A stretch of 64,000 bases of DNA. Source: Hoeflea_A sp963921345 (GTDB lineage: Bacteria; Pseudomonadota; Alphaproteobacteria; Rhizobiales; Rhizobiaceae). The stretch lies in NCBI GenBank assembly GCA_963921345.3, contig CAWUFE020000002.1, positions 806,001 through 870,000 on the forward strand, read 5' to 3'. The notes under the pieces were generated by a model that saw nothing but the letters and a program-made list of their open reading frames with translations, was not told the origin of the DNA and made no database searches. Below, piece by piece: positions 22,095 through 31,399 of this stretch. How positions within the stretch are numbered: the first letter of the stretch is position 1; the number at the start of each line of letters is the position of its first letter. Position numbers and translations under genes: made by a program.

Positions 22095-24479
22095 ATGTTG
22101 ATATCCCGCAAGCTACCTCTCGCAGCGGCCATTTTGACCATTGTGTCGATCGGCGCATCCAGCGTTGCGGCGCTGATGATCAGTTCGAACGTCGTCGAAC
22201 GCCAGGCCCAGGAAAAACTCGAGGCCGTGGCCGACGGACGCCGCAACCAGGTCGAGACCTATCTGGTCAATATCCGCAAGGATCTTGAGGGGCTGACCAG
22301 GGACACCAATGTCGACAAGGCCATGGGTTCCTTCAAGTTCTCGTGGCAGTTCATTGGCGACGACCCGGTCGGCGAGCTGCAGTCGCGCTACATCGACGAC
22401 AATCCGCATCCGACGGGCGAAAAGCATCTTCTCGATTCGGCCGGCAAGGACGGTTACGACTCGACCCACGAGACATTTCACCCGGACCTGCGCAAGTTCC
22501 TGCTCGACAATGGCTACTATGACCTGTTCCTGCTCGACGAACAGGGCAATGTCATCTACTCGGTCTTCAAGGAACGCGATTACGCCACCAACCTGAATAC
22601 CGGTGAGTGGAAGGATTCCGACCTCGCCAACGTCTTCCGCGAAGTCATGGACGCCGGTGTCAGCGACACCATCGTACTGAAGGACTACCGTCCGTACGGA
22701 CCGTCTTACGGCGCACCGGCTGCGTTCATCGGCAAAGCGCTGACCAATGGCGACGAGATTACCGGCGTCGTGGTCCTGCAGATGCCCAACGACATCATCG
22801 CGGAAATCATGAGCAACACGACCGGGCTCGGCGAGACCGGCGAAACCATGCTCATTCGCAAAGACGGCTACTTCATCACCGACTCGGCCAAGACGACCGA
22901 CAACGAAGCTCTGACGGTGAAGCTGGATTCGCCGCTGGTGGCAGAAACCACCCGCGAAAACATCGCCGCCGGTTCGATCAGCGGCTATCGCGGCATCGTC
23001 GGTGAGGCGGCACTGGCGCGCGTGGATTTCCTCGGCGCCGACTGGATTATCGCGGCGATCATCGACCGCGAGGAAGCCATGGCCGGCGTGACGTCGCTGC
23101 GCAACATCATCCTGGTCATCGCCCTTGCCTTGCTTGCCGGCGCCCTCGTCGCGGCCTTCCTGTTCTCCCGCACGATTTCCAAGCCGATCACCGAAGTGGT
23201 TCGCAACATGGCCGAACTGGTGAAGGGCAACACGAATCTGGAACTGAAGGGCGAGGAGCGCAAGGACGAGATCGGCGAAATGGTCCGATCCGTCGCTGTC
23301 TTCCGCGACGCGGCGGTCGAGAAGGAAAACCTGGAGCGCGAAGCCGAGGAAAACCGCTCGCTCAGCGAACGCGAACGGGCCGAACGAGAAGCGGCCAAAG
23401 CCGAGGAAGCACGGCAGATGCAGGATGCGGTGGACGCCCTCGCGGGCGGATTGACGCGGCTTTCCGAAGGCGATCTGACGGTGCATCTGGACGAGCCTTT
23501 CATGGAAGGGCTGGAGCGGCTGCGCACCGATTTCAATGCTTCGATCGAAAAGCTCAACGCCACGCTCGGCGAGATCCGCGACAGCGCCGGCTCCATCGAC
23601 GACAACTCGAAGGAAATCCGCAGCGCCGCTGACGACCTGTCGAAGCGGACGGAGCAGCAGGCCGCCTCGCTCGAGGAATCCTCAGCCGCTCTGGAACAGA
23701 TCACTTCGGCGGTCAAGGGAACCTCGGAGCGGGCTTCCGAAGCCGCCAAGATGGCCGATGCGGCACAGGCGGACGCCGACAAATCCAGCCAGGTTGTCTC
23801 CGAGGCGGTCACCGCCATGGAAGACATCGAAAAGGCGTCGGACGAGATTTCCAATATCATCAACGTCATCGACGAGATCGCCTTCCAGACCAACCTGCTG
23901 GCGCTCAATGCCGGCGTCGAGGCAGCGCGCGCCGGCGAGGCCGGTAAGGGATTTGCCGTCGTCGCCCAGGAAGTGCGCGAACTGGCACAGCGTGCCGCCA
24001 ACGCCGCCAAGGAGATCAAGGAACTGATCACCAAATCCGGCGACGAGGTCGCGAGCGGCGTCAAGCTGGTGAAGGCGACGGGCGACGCGCTGACCCAGAT
24101 CTCGTCTCACGTCACCGACATCAATCACGCGATCAACTCCATTGCCACGGCCGCCAACGAGCAGCTCACCGGCATTCAGGAGGTCGGATCGGCGGTGACG
24201 CAGATGGATCAGATGACCCAGCAGAACGCCGCGATGGTGGAAGAAACCACTGCCGTGACGCACCGTCTGGCGGAAGACGCCGACGGACTGGCGAAACTGA
24301 TCGGCGAATTCAGCATTGCCGGAACGGCGGCAGCGGCTCCCGCACCGGCACCGGTTCAGGAGACGGCCGAGCCTGTGCCCTCCCCGGCCCGCCGGATGGT
24401 CAAGGCGGTGGGCAAGGCTTTCGGTTTCGACGGCAATGCCGCAACAGTCGAACAGGATGACAACTGGGACGAGTTCTAG
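22095..24479 (+). CDS. Methyl-accepting chemotaxis protein
   Basis: This 794-residue chemoreceptor has an N-terminal membrane helix (~residues 8-30), a large periplasmic sensing domain of ~300 residues (double-Cache type by size and pattern), a second membrane helix (~residues 337-360, IILVIALALLAGALVAAFLF), a HAMP domain and a long coiled-coil signalling domain. The hairpin tip is the invariant EIAFQTNLLALNAGVEAARAG. The C-terminus NWDEF resembles CheR/CheB-tethering pentapeptides (NWETF in E. coli). It would sense an extracellular small molecule and control CheA; no che genes are in the window. A strong terminator follows. Confidence 0.94.
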   Translation: MLISRKLPLAAAILTIVSIGASSVAALMISSNVVERQAQEKLEAVADGRRNQVETYLVNIRKDLEGLTRDTNVDKAMGSFKFSWQFIGDDPVGELQSRYIDDNPHPTGEKHLLDSAGKDGYDSTHETFHPDLRKFLLDNGYYDLFLLDEQGNVIYSVFKERDYATNLNTGEWKDSDLANVFREVMDAGVSDTIVLKDYRPYGPSYGAPAAFIGKALTNGDEITGVVVLQMPNDIIAEIMSNTTGLGETGETMLIRKDGYFITDSAKTTDNEALTVKLDSPLVAETTRENIAAGSISGYRGIVGEAALARVDFLGADWIIAAIIDREEAMAGVTSLRNIILVIALALLAGALVAAFLFSRTISKPITEVVRNMAELVKGNTNLELKGEERKDEIGEMVRSVAVFRDAAVEKENLEREAEENRSLSERERAEREAAKAEEARQMQDAVDALAGGLTRLSEGDLTVHLDEPFMEGLERLRTDFNASIEKLNATLGEIRDSAGSIDDNSKEIRSAADDLSKRTEQQAASLEESSAALEQITSAVKGTSERASEAAKMADAAQADADKSSQVVSEAVTAMEDIEKASDEISNIINVIDEIAFQTNLLALNAGVEAARAGEAGKGFAVVAQEVRELAQRAANAAKEIKELITKSGDEVASGVKLVKATGDALTQISSHVTDINHAINSIATAANEQLTGIQEVGSAVTQMDQMTQQNAAMVEETTAVTHRLAEDADGLAKLIGEFSIAGTAAAAPAPAPVQETAEPVPSPARRMVKAVGKAFGFDGNAATVEQDDNWDEF

Positions 24480-24504
24480 CTCACAGATCAAGTTCATCCT
24501 GGAT

Positions 24505-24546
24505 AAGCCGGTGGCGTCGGGCGGGGCGCCACCGGCTTTCTTTTTG
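24505..24546 (+). terminator. Rho-independent terminator after the chemoreceptor gene
   Basis: AAGCCGGTGGCG (24505-24516) pairs perfectly with CGCCACCGGCTT (24527-24538) around a 10-nt loop, followed by TTTCTTTTTG. This 12-bp stem with a T tract is the clearest intrinsic terminator in the window. Confidence 0.9.
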
Positions 24547-24610
24547 TTGGTTTGTCCGATTGGACGGGTGCGCTTTTCAGATCACTTGCGCAATCGACGG
24601 GTGCTGACCG

Positions 24611-25534
24611 TCATTGTCCGGTTTCCCTGGCGCACTCGGCCTTGAGCCACGCAATAAAATCGCGAATGTTGATGTTGTCCTCGAATTTCTCCGGATAGAC
24701 GGCGAAGTATTTCTCGTTGCACACATAGGCGTGCTCATGCGCCCGGACCAGCAACCCGCGCTGGAGCTCGCTGCGGATAAGGATCTCCGGGAGAACGGCG
24801 ATGCCGATCCCGGCCACCGCCGCTTCGATCACCAGCGAATAATACTCGAAACGCGGTCCGGCCAGCGCCTTGGCCGTGGGCCCGCCCGCGTCGGTGAGCC
24901 ATTCACGCCAGAGATGCGGTCGCGTCGTGTGCTGTATCAGCGTGTGTCCCCCGAACTCCTCCAGCCGCAGCAATCTGCGGTCCGACCCGATCAGCGCAGG
25001 TGCGCAGACAGCAATGTCGGTTTCCTCCATGAGGTATTCGCAATGGGCTCGCGGCCATTCGGGTTGGCCGAAATGGATCGCCACATGAGCGGTCTCCACG
25101 TCAAAATCGAACGGCCTGATCTTGGAGATCAGATTGATCTCGATCGTTGGATGGCTGGACAAAAATCCGCTGAGGCGGGGAACCAGCCAGCGCGAGCCGA
25201 AGGTGGGCAGGACCGCGACGGTAAGGACACCACCCTGGCGTCCGTAGGAGATCAGTTTGGTGGTCGATATTTCGATGCGGTTGATAATGTCGGATATCTC
25301 TTTGGCATATTCGCGTGCGGCCGGTGTCGGCGACAGGCGGCGGTTCTTTCGCACGAACAGGGTAAGGCCGAGATAATCCTCCAGCGCGGAGAGGCGCTTG
25401 CTCACCGCGCTTTGGGTCAGGTTCAACTCTTCAGCAGCCTGGGTGACGCTGCCGTGGCGCACGGTCGCCTCGAAACAGGCCAATGAACTGGTCGGCGGCA
25501 CGGTTCTTCTCATCCCGGCAGCCATAGCACGCAT
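24611..25534 (-). CDS. LysR-family transcriptional regulator (GcvA-like)
   Basis: The ~307-residue protein has an N-terminal LysR helix-turn-helix (SLACFEATVRHGSVTQAAEEL, then TQSAVSKRLSALEDYLG) and a C-terminal co-inducer domain (VLPTFGSRWLVPRLSGF; VAGIGIAVLPEIL) of the GcvA subgroup. Several in-frame starts exist (25534, 25525, 25513, and TTG 25549); none has a clear ribosome-binding site, so the start is uncertain. It is divergent from the peptide-type ABC operon at 25707 and is its probable regulator. A perfect 8-10-8 inverted repeat lies directly upstream. Confidence 0.88.
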   Translation of the reverse strand: MRAMAAGMRRTVPPTSSLACFEATVRHGSVTQAAEELNLTQSAVSKRLSALEDYLGLTLFVRKNRRLSPTPAAREYAKEISDIINRIEISTTKLISYGRQGGVLTVAVLPTFGSRWLVPRLSGFLSSHPTIEINLISKIRPFDFDVETAHVAIHFGQPEWPRAHCEYLMEETDIAVCAPALIGSDRRLLRLEEFGGHTLIQHTTRPHLWREWLTDAGGPTAKALAGPRFEYYSLVIEAAVAGIGIAVLPEILIRSELQRGLLVRAHEHAYVCNEKYFAVYPEKFEDNINIRDFIAWLKAECARETGQ

Positions 25535-25548
25535 CGGTATACATTCCA

Positions 25549-25574
25549 ATTTGGACTGATTTTCATGTCCAAAT
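25549..25574. promoter_or_regulatory. Candidate LysR-binding inverted repeat
   Basis: ATTTGGAC (25549-25556) and GTCCAAAT (25567-25574) form a perfect inverted repeat with a 10-bp AT-rich spacer, immediately upstream of the LysR gene in the divergent region. The position and the dyad geometry fit autoregulation and control of the ABC operon. Confidence 0.5.
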
Positions 25575-25706
25575 CTCCATTTACTTGGCCACCCCTATCG
25601 TCGCACTCTGGACCCGAGGTCGGCATTCAGTCGCAGATCCGGTCTCGATTCTGGAAGAACGATAGGAGCAGGGCAGAAAAGGACCGTGACCTGCTCGGGA
25701 GGATAC

Positions 25707-27320
25707 ATGATGTTTCGGAAAGTTTATGTGGCCCTGGGACTGTTGTCAGTTCCGGCCGGGGCGTTCGCACAAAGCGGCGAAATCGTGCCCGAGGTCGATT
25801 TTCTGAGCTGGCCGGCAGCAAAGTACATGCACTATTCGGAAAGTGCGAATTACGTCGCTGAGCAGTGGCGCAAACTCGGACTTAGGGTGAACGTCAATCC
25901 CGTTGCCTTTCCCAACCCCATGCTGGCCATGTGGTTCAAGGAGCACAAGTTCGACGCGGTCCTCTCGTCGCTTTCGGGAACCCCGCTGCGTCTCGAGCCT
26001 GATTTCTTCACCAACGCCCAGTTCAACTCGGCCAACTCGGCGCCCGGAAACTGGAATGTCGGCGAATACAGCAATCCGCGTGTCGACGTGCTCGGCGAAC
26101 AGCAATTGGGCATCTATGACGCCGACCAACGACAGAAGGTCATCTTCGCCCTGCAGGAGGAACTCTATAACGATCCGCCGGAAGCGATCATAGCCTATTC
26201 GATCAGCACGCACGCCATCAACTCGGACAACATGGAGATCGTCGGATTCGAGGAATCGCCCGAGGGCATCCGGGCCAACTCCAACATCATGCGCATGAGG
26301 AGCAAGCATGGCGGACCGGTGCGCATTGGCTGGACCGTCGACTACACGACGTTGAACCCGCTGGTCGCCAGCACCAATGAAGACCTGTCCAACCTGGCGC
26401 TCATTTACGACACGCTGGTCACGTCGGCTCCCGACGGCTCTCCGAGAATGTGGCTGGCGGAGTCGATTGACGTTGTCGACGACCTCACGATGGATATCAA
26501 AATCCGGTCCGGTCACACCTTCTCGGACGGAAAACCTGTGACCGCGGAAGATGTGAAGTTCTCATTCGACTACATCAAGAAGTGGCAGTCCGCCTACTTT
26601 ACCAAGTATCTGGACCGGCTCGACTCCGTTACCATAACCGGGCCCGACACCGTTCGTTTCAAACTGAAGCAACCCTATGCGCCGTTTGTCATGAACACAC
26701 TTGGACAGGTGTACGTCCTGCCGAAACACGTCTGGGAGACCCTGGTCGACGACCTGGGAATCGCCAAACCGCAAGACTTCCACAATGACAATCCGATCGG
26801 CAGCGGCGCCTACACGGTGAAGTACCGCAAGGAGGGCCAGGAGCAGTATCTGAGCGCCAGAAAAGACCATTTCGGCATGCCGCAATCCGACATACTGAGC
26901 ATCGTCTACGGCTCGGCCGAGGTCGTCATGCAATCGTTGCGCAAGGGCGAGATCGACGCGTCCTTCCAGCCCGTCGTGCCGACGACGATCGACGAGTACC
27001 GGGCGCTCGACAACATCGCGCTCTATCAGGCCAAATCGAACGGCTACAACTCGGTTCGCTACAAGGTCACCGGTCCTGTCTTCTGGAACAGGGACTTGCG
27101 TCGCGCCCTGAGCCACGCCGTTCCCTACGAGGCGATAATCGAGGAAATCTATGGCGGGCTGGCCGCCCGGTCGGCGTCTTCGATCGTGCCGTCCAACGCC
27201 TACTGGCACAACGGCAACCTCGAGCCGCCGGCATTCGACCTCGACCTGGCCAGATCGATACTGGAGGAGGCCGGCTTCACATGGGACGCCGACGGTCACC
27301 TTCATTTTCCCGCAAAGTAA
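25707..27320 (+). CDS. Peptide-type ABC transporter substrate-binding protein (SBP family 5), apparently circularly permuted
   Basis: The 537-residue protein has a signal peptide (residues 1-22) and all pieces of an SBP family 5 receptor, but in rotated order. Residues ~28-180 look like the family's C-terminal part: SANYVAEQWRKLGLRVNVN, YSNPRVDVLGEQQLGIYDAD and QRQKVIFALQEELYNDPP. From ~203 comes the usual N-terminal start, IGWTVDYTTLNPLV, followed by SGHTFSDGKPVTAEDVKFSF (the family signature) and NPIGSGAYTV. The protein ends at DLARSILEEAGFTWDADG, exactly where a normal family member would continue into the segment found here at the N-terminus. Total length is normal. CGGGAGGA precedes the ATG. 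It is the receptor for the four genes that follow. Confidence 0.87.
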   Translation: MMFRKVYVALGLLSVPAGAFAQSGEIVPEVDFLSWPAAKYMHYSESANYVAEQWRKLGLRVNVNPVAFPNPMLAMWFKEHKFDAVLSSLSGTPLRLEPDFFTNAQFNSANSAPGNWNVGEYSNPRVDVLGEQQLGIYDADQRQKVIFALQEELYNDPPEAIIAYSISTHAINSDNMEIVGFEESPEGIRANSNIMRMRSKHGGPVRIGWTVDYTTLNPLVASTNEDLSNLALIYDTLVTSAPDGSPRMWLAESIDVVDDLTMDIKIRSGHTFSDGKPVTAEDVKFSFDYIKKWQSAYFTKYLDRLDSVTITGPDTVRFKLKQPYAPFVMNTLGQVYVLPKHVWETLVDDLGIAKPQDFHNDNPIGSGAYTVKYRKEGQEQYLSARKDHFGMPQSDILSIVYGSAEVVMQSLRKGEIDASFQPVVPTTIDEYRALDNIALYQAKSNGYNSVRYKVTGPVFWNRDLRRALSHAVPYEAIIEEIYGGLAARSASSIVPSNAYWHNGNLEPPAFDLDLARSILEEAGFTWDADGHLHFPAK

Positions 27321-27348
27321 GTGACACGCGCGGACTGGGCGACATCCC

Positions 27349-28359
27349 ATGATTGAGGCAAGAAACCTCGTGAAGCACTATCCGGTCGTCACCGGACTGC
27401 GGTCGCTGTTTTCCAGCGACCGCAACAAGGTGGTCCGAGCGGTGGAGGGCGTCAGCTTCAGGGTCGCCGACGGCGAGGTTCTGGGCATCGTCGGCGAGAG
27501 CGGTTGCGGAAAATCGACGACCGCCAAAATGCTCGTCGGGCTGGAACCGCCCTCTTCCGGCTGCATCCGCATCGACGGACAGGACACGCTCGCGTTGCGC
27601 GCCGAGGACCGCAAGGGGTTTCACCAACAGGTCCAGATGGTGTTCCAGGACCCCTACGGTTCGATCAATCCGAGCCACGACGTCTTCCAGGTGGTGTCCC
27701 GGCCATTGGTCTATCAGGGCGTGCGGAATCACGATGAAATCCGTCAACGGGTCCTCGAGGCCATGGACCAGGTCGGTTTGAGCCCGCCGGAGCATTACCT
27801 CGACAAACACCCGCATCTCTTGAGCGGTGGACAGCGTCAACGGCTATGCATCGCACGGGCCATCATATTGAAACCGGCTTACCTGGTTGCCGACGAACCG
27901 ATCTCGATGCTCGATGTCTCGATCAAATGGGACATCATACGACTGCTGCGCAGGCTGGTGAGAAACCACAGACTCTCCCTGATTTACATCACACACGATC
28001 TCGCGACCGTATCGACCATATGCGATCGCGTCGCGATCATGTATCTGGGCAGGATCGTCGAAGCCGGCCCGGCGACCAGGATCCTGACGGACCCGGTCCA
28101 TCCCTATACCCGGGCCCTGATCGCTTCCATTCCATCCCCGGTGCCCGGCAACCGCCGCGAAGCGGCTCCGATAAAGGGCGCCCTGCCGGACGCGATCCTG
28201 CCGACAGCCGGATGCTGCTTTGCCGACAGATGCCCGATTGCCGTCGAAGAATGCAAATCGCGTCAGCCGACTCTGCGGCCTTTCGAGGGCCGAGAGGTGG
28301 CCTGTCACCGGCCCGATGCCGCCGATCCGGCAGGCCTTGCTTCCGCGTTGAGAGGCTGA
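27349..28359 (+). CDS. Oligopeptide-type ABC transporter ATPase (OppF/DppF-like)
   Basis: The 336-residue ATPase contains Walker A (GESGCGKST), Q-loop (QMVFQDPYGSINP), signature LSGGQRQRL, Walker B (LVADEPISMLDVS) and the C-terminal oligopeptide ABC extension with four cysteines (CCFADRCPIAVEEC, and one further on), which in this family can bind an iron-sulfur cluster. The Q-loop sequence and RSLF segment before Walker A identify it as the F-type subunit. Its place directly after the receptor gene, ahead of the permeases, is an unusual order for these operons. Confidence 0.92.
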   Translation: MIEARNLVKHYPVVTGLRSLFSSDRNKVVRAVEGVSFRVADGEVLGIVGESGCGKSTTAKMLVGLEPPSSGCIRIDGQDTLALRAEDRKGFHQQVQMVFQDPYGSINPSHDVFQVVSRPLVYQGVRNHDEIRQRVLEAMDQVGLSPPEHYLDKHPHLLSGGQRQRLCIARAIILKPAYLVADEPISMLDVSIKWDIIRLLRRLVRNHRLSLIYITHDLATVSTICDRVAIMYLGRIVEAGPATRILTDPVHPYTRALIASIPSPVPGNRREAAPIKGALPDAILPTAGCCFADRCPIAVEECKSRQPTLRPFEGREVACHRPDAADPAGLASALRG

Positions 28360-28362
28360 CCG

Positions 28363-29334
28363 ATGGGCCGCTATATTTTCACTCGCCTTGTCCACACGGT
28401 CCTCACGCTGTTTGCCATGCTGGTGCTGATGTTTTTCCTCTTTCGCCTGATGCCTGGCGATCCGACGATGACCGTCATCAGCGACGCCCTTTACCCCAAG
28501 GCGCAAGCTGCGATGAAGGCCCAGTTCGGCCTCGATAAACCGCTCTACCAGCAGTTCCTCATCTATATCGGCAACTATGCCCGTTTCGATTTCGGCGTTT
28601 CCTTCCAGACCTCACGCTCCGTCAGCGAACTGATCGAAGGCCGCCTGGTCAACACGGTCGTCCTGATCCTGCCATCCATGATCACCGCCTATGCACTCGG
28701 CGCCCTGATCGGCGCAGCGCTCGCATGGCGGCGCGGCGGCAAGTCCGAGGTGGGCATCGTGTTCCTGGCGACCGCCTTCCAATCGGCACCGGTCTTTTGG
28801 GTCGCCATGCTCTCGATCCTGTTCTTTTCGCTGAAGCTCGACCTGTTTCCCTCCGGTCATATCGTGACACCCGGCAAGTTCCCGGAACAGACCGCGTCGA
28901 TGTATTTCAGCGCCGATTTCCTGCACCACCTGGCACTGCCGTTCCTCGTGCACACGGCCTATCAGATCTGCTTTCCGCTTCTTCTGATGCGATCGAGCAT
29001 GCTCGGAACGATCGGTGAGGATTTCATCGAACTCGCGCGCATGAAGGGGCTGAAAGAACGCCGCATCCTGTTTCATCACGCGGCTCGCAACTCGCTGCTC
29101 CCGGTGGCGACGACGATCCCCATGATTCTCGGATGGGCGGTCGCGGGTTCGGTGGTCGTCGAAACGGTATTTTCCTGGCCCGGCCTCGGTCTGCTCATGA
29201 TCCAGGCCGTCGAGCGGTCGGACTATCCGGTCGTGCAGGCCGCCTTCTTTCTCATAGCCGTCCTCACCGTCATCGGTACCCTCGCCGCCGATCTTCTGTA
29301 CGGCCTTCTCGATCCGAGGATTGTTTATGAATAG
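28363..29334 (+). CDS. Oligopeptide-type ABC transporter permease (DppB/OppB-like)
   Basis: This 323-residue inner-membrane protein has about six transmembrane helices, the family start MGRYIFTRLVHTVLTLFAML, FRLMPGDP, and the cytoplasmic EAA loop ELARMKGLKERRILFHHA. It pairs with the DppC-like subunit encoded next. It begins 3 nt after the ATPase stop and its own 3' end overlaps the next start by 8 bp. Confidence 0.93.
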   Translation: MGRYIFTRLVHTVLTLFAMLVLMFFLFRLMPGDPTMTVISDALYPKAQAAMKAQFGLDKPLYQQFLIYIGNYARFDFGVSFQTSRSVSELIEGRLVNTVVLILPSMITAYALGALIGAALAWRRGGKSEVGIVFLATAFQSAPVFWVAMLSILFFSLKLDLFPSGHIVTPGKFPEQTASMYFSADFLHHLALPFLVHTAYQICFPLLLMRSSMLGTIGEDFIELARMKGLKERRILFHHAARNSLLPVATTIPMILGWAVAGSVVVETVFSWPGLGLLMIQAVERSDYPVVQAAFFLIAVLTVIGTLAADLLYGLLDPRIVYE

Positions 29335-30265
29335 CGCTGTCACGGAGACAAACGACAGGGATGCCGCCGATGTTGCCGGAAAGGCCAGGCACCGGCGAAG
29401 CTCGTTCGGAATCGCCGGACAGTTCCTCGCGACGGTCAACCGGTCGACGTCCGGCAAAATTGCGCTCTATGTTTTCGGTTTCTGCCTGTTTCTCGCGATC
29501 TTCGGCCCGCTGATCGCGCCGTACGGGCCGATGGACCGAAACTACGACGCGGCCGGAAAACTGATCCGCCTGTCCGGCCCCACGATGGAGCACTGGCTGG
29601 GTACAACTGTGCTTGGCCGCGATATCTTCAGCCAGATTCTCTGGGGCGCACGCCCGGCGATGCTGGTGGGCATGCTGACCGCCCTGGGTGTTGTGGCGAT
29701 TGGCGTGAATATCGGTCTGATCTCCGGTTATTTCGGCGGTCGCGTGGACGCGATTCTCATGCGCCTCACCGATATCGTCCTCGGCTTGCCGTTCCTTCCA
29801 TTCATCATCGTCGTTCTTTCGATCTCCGGTCGAAGCATATGGACCATCATATTCGCGATGACGCTGGTCATGTGGCGTTCGACCGCTCGGGTGATCCGGG
29901 CTCAGGTCCTTGCTTTGAAGGAAATGCCGTTTGTATCCGCAGCCAAGATATCGGGCGCAAACGACTGGACGATCCTGTACCGGGAGATCGCTCCCAACAT
30001 CATGCCGCTGGCGCTGGTCAACATTGCCTTTGCCCTCGCCTGGGCGATCATAACCGAGGCAAGCATCGGCTTTCTCGGCTACAGCGATCCCAATGTCGTC
30101 AGTTGGGGATCGATCATCTATCAGGCCTTTGCATCGCAGATGATGTATCGCGCTCCGTGGTGGGTGATCCCGCCGGGGCTGGCGATCATGGTCCTGGTTT
30201 CATCGGTCTATTTCATCGGACGCGCCTATGAGCAGGTCGTCAATCCCCGCTTGCGCAGGCACTGA
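29327..30265 (+). CDS. Oligopeptide-type ABC transporter permease (DppC/OppC-like)
   Basis: The 312-residue permease shows a hydrophilic N-terminal stretch of ~45 residues, then membrane helices with the conserved HWLGTTVLGRDIFSQILWGAR, GYFGGRVDAILMRLTDIVLGLP and EAA-type loop AAKISGANDWTILYREI. The ATG at 29327 overlaps the dppB-like stop and gives a normal start. It completes the channel of the importer. Confidence 0.93.
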   Translation: MNSAVTETNDRDAADVAGKARHRRSSFGIAGQFLATVNRSTSGKIALYVFGFCLFLAIFGPLIAPYGPMDRNYDAAGKLIRLSGPTMEHWLGTTVLGRDIFSQILWGARPAMLVGMLTALGVVAIGVNIGLISGYFGGRVDAILMRLTDIVLGLPFLPFIIVVLSISGRSIWTIIFAMTLVMWRSTARVIRAQVLALKEMPFVSAAKISGANDWTILYREIAPNIMPLALVNIAFALAWAIITEASIGFLGYSDPNVVSWGSIIYQAFASQMMYRAPWWVIPPGLAIMVLVSSVYFIGRAYEQVVNPRLRRH

Positions 30266-30275
30266 GGACCCGGCC

Positions 30276-31304
30276 ATGCCGCTATTGGCGATCTCCCAGC
30301 TTTCAGTTCAATACAGGACTTCGCGCGGCGTTGCCCGGGCGCTCGACGCTGTCAGCCTCGACCTGGCAAGGGGGAGCAATCTGGGTCTGGTCGGCGAATC
30401 CGGCTGCGGAAAAAGCACTTTTCTGAAAGCGGTAATGGGCGTTCTTCCCGACAATGCGAACGTCGTTTCCGGCGCCATTCGATTGGATGGCGACGACCTG
30501 ATTTCCGCCGGAGCGGAGCACCGGCGCCGGAGACGCTGGGCGGACATGTCGATGATCACGCAGAGCGCTCTGAATGCTCTCGACCCGGTTCATCGGGTCG
30601 GCGACCAGATTGTCGAGGCGATCAGGGCCCACGAGGCCTGCGGCTATCGAGAAGCGTTCGAGCGCGTCAAACACATGTTTGAACTGGTCGGTGTCGATCC
30701 GGCTCGCATTCGCGATTATCCACATCAGTTTTCCGGCGGTATGCGCCAACGCGCCGTCATCGCGATGGCGCTGATCCTGGCTCCGCGGGTGGTGCTTGCC
30801 GATGAACCGACCACCTCTCTCGACGTGATCGTCCAGGACCAGATCTTCCGGCGCCTGCGCAAACTTCAGAGCGACTTCGAATTTTCGATGCTCCTGGTGA
30901 CCCACGACCTCGCTCTGGTCATCGAGAACTGCGATCGCATGGCGGTGATGTATGGCGGCGTTATCGTCGAGGAAGGGCCGACGGCCGACGTCGTCAATAC
31001 TCCCTTCCATCCCTACACGCTGGGGCTGAAAAACTCGCTTCCCCATCTTGACCGCAGCAACGAGCCGATCGCGATTCCGGGCACTCCCCCGGATCTCGTA
31101 CATCCTCCGCGCGGCTGCCGATTTGCCGCTCGTTGTCCGTTTGCGGTTGATGTGTGCAGGACCGACCGGCCCGAGTTGAGCCGCGTCGGACCAGACCATC
31201 GAACGGCTTGCCATCGTCGCGAAACCATTCCCGAGCTGCGTTCCGATGCCGCTCGTTCCGAGACCTGGGCCCGTCTCCAAACGCATGCAGAGGAGCACAG
31301 CTAG
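30276..31304 (+). CDS. Oligopeptide-type ABC transporter ATPase (OppD/DppD-like)
   Basis: This 342-residue ATPase has Walker A (GESGCGKST), signature FSGGMRQRAVIAMAL, Walker B (VLADEPTTSLDV), H-loop (LVTHDL) and the four-cysteine C-terminal extension (GCRFAARCPFAVDVC). MSMITQSALNALDP identifies the D-type subunit. I use the ATG at 30276, which has GAGG about 8 nt upstream, instead of an in-frame GTG at 30228 that would overlap the permease gene. It is the last transporter gene of the operon. Confidence 0.92.
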   Translation: MPLLAISQLSVQYRTSRGVARALDAVSLDLARGSNLGLVGESGCGKSTFLKAVMGVLPDNANVVSGAIRLDGDDLISAGAEHRRRRRWADMSMITQSALNALDPVHRVGDQIVEAIRAHEACGYREAFERVKHMFELVGVDPARIRDYPHQFSGGMRQRAVIAMALILAPRVVLADEPTTSLDVIVQDQIFRRLRKLQSDFEFSMLLVTHDLALVIENCDRMAVMYGGVIVEEGPTADVVNTPFHPYTLGLKNSLPHLDRSNEPIAIPGTPPDLVHPPRGCRFAARCPFAVDVCRTDRPELSRVGPDHRTACHRRETIPELRSDAARSETWARLQTHAEEHS

Positions 31305-31399
31305 GCAGCCCGAAACCCGCCGCCAACACCGGTTCATCGCCAATGCGCACGTGGCCTTCGCCGCGGACGGATTAACTTTGCCAAACGAAAGGAAGACGG

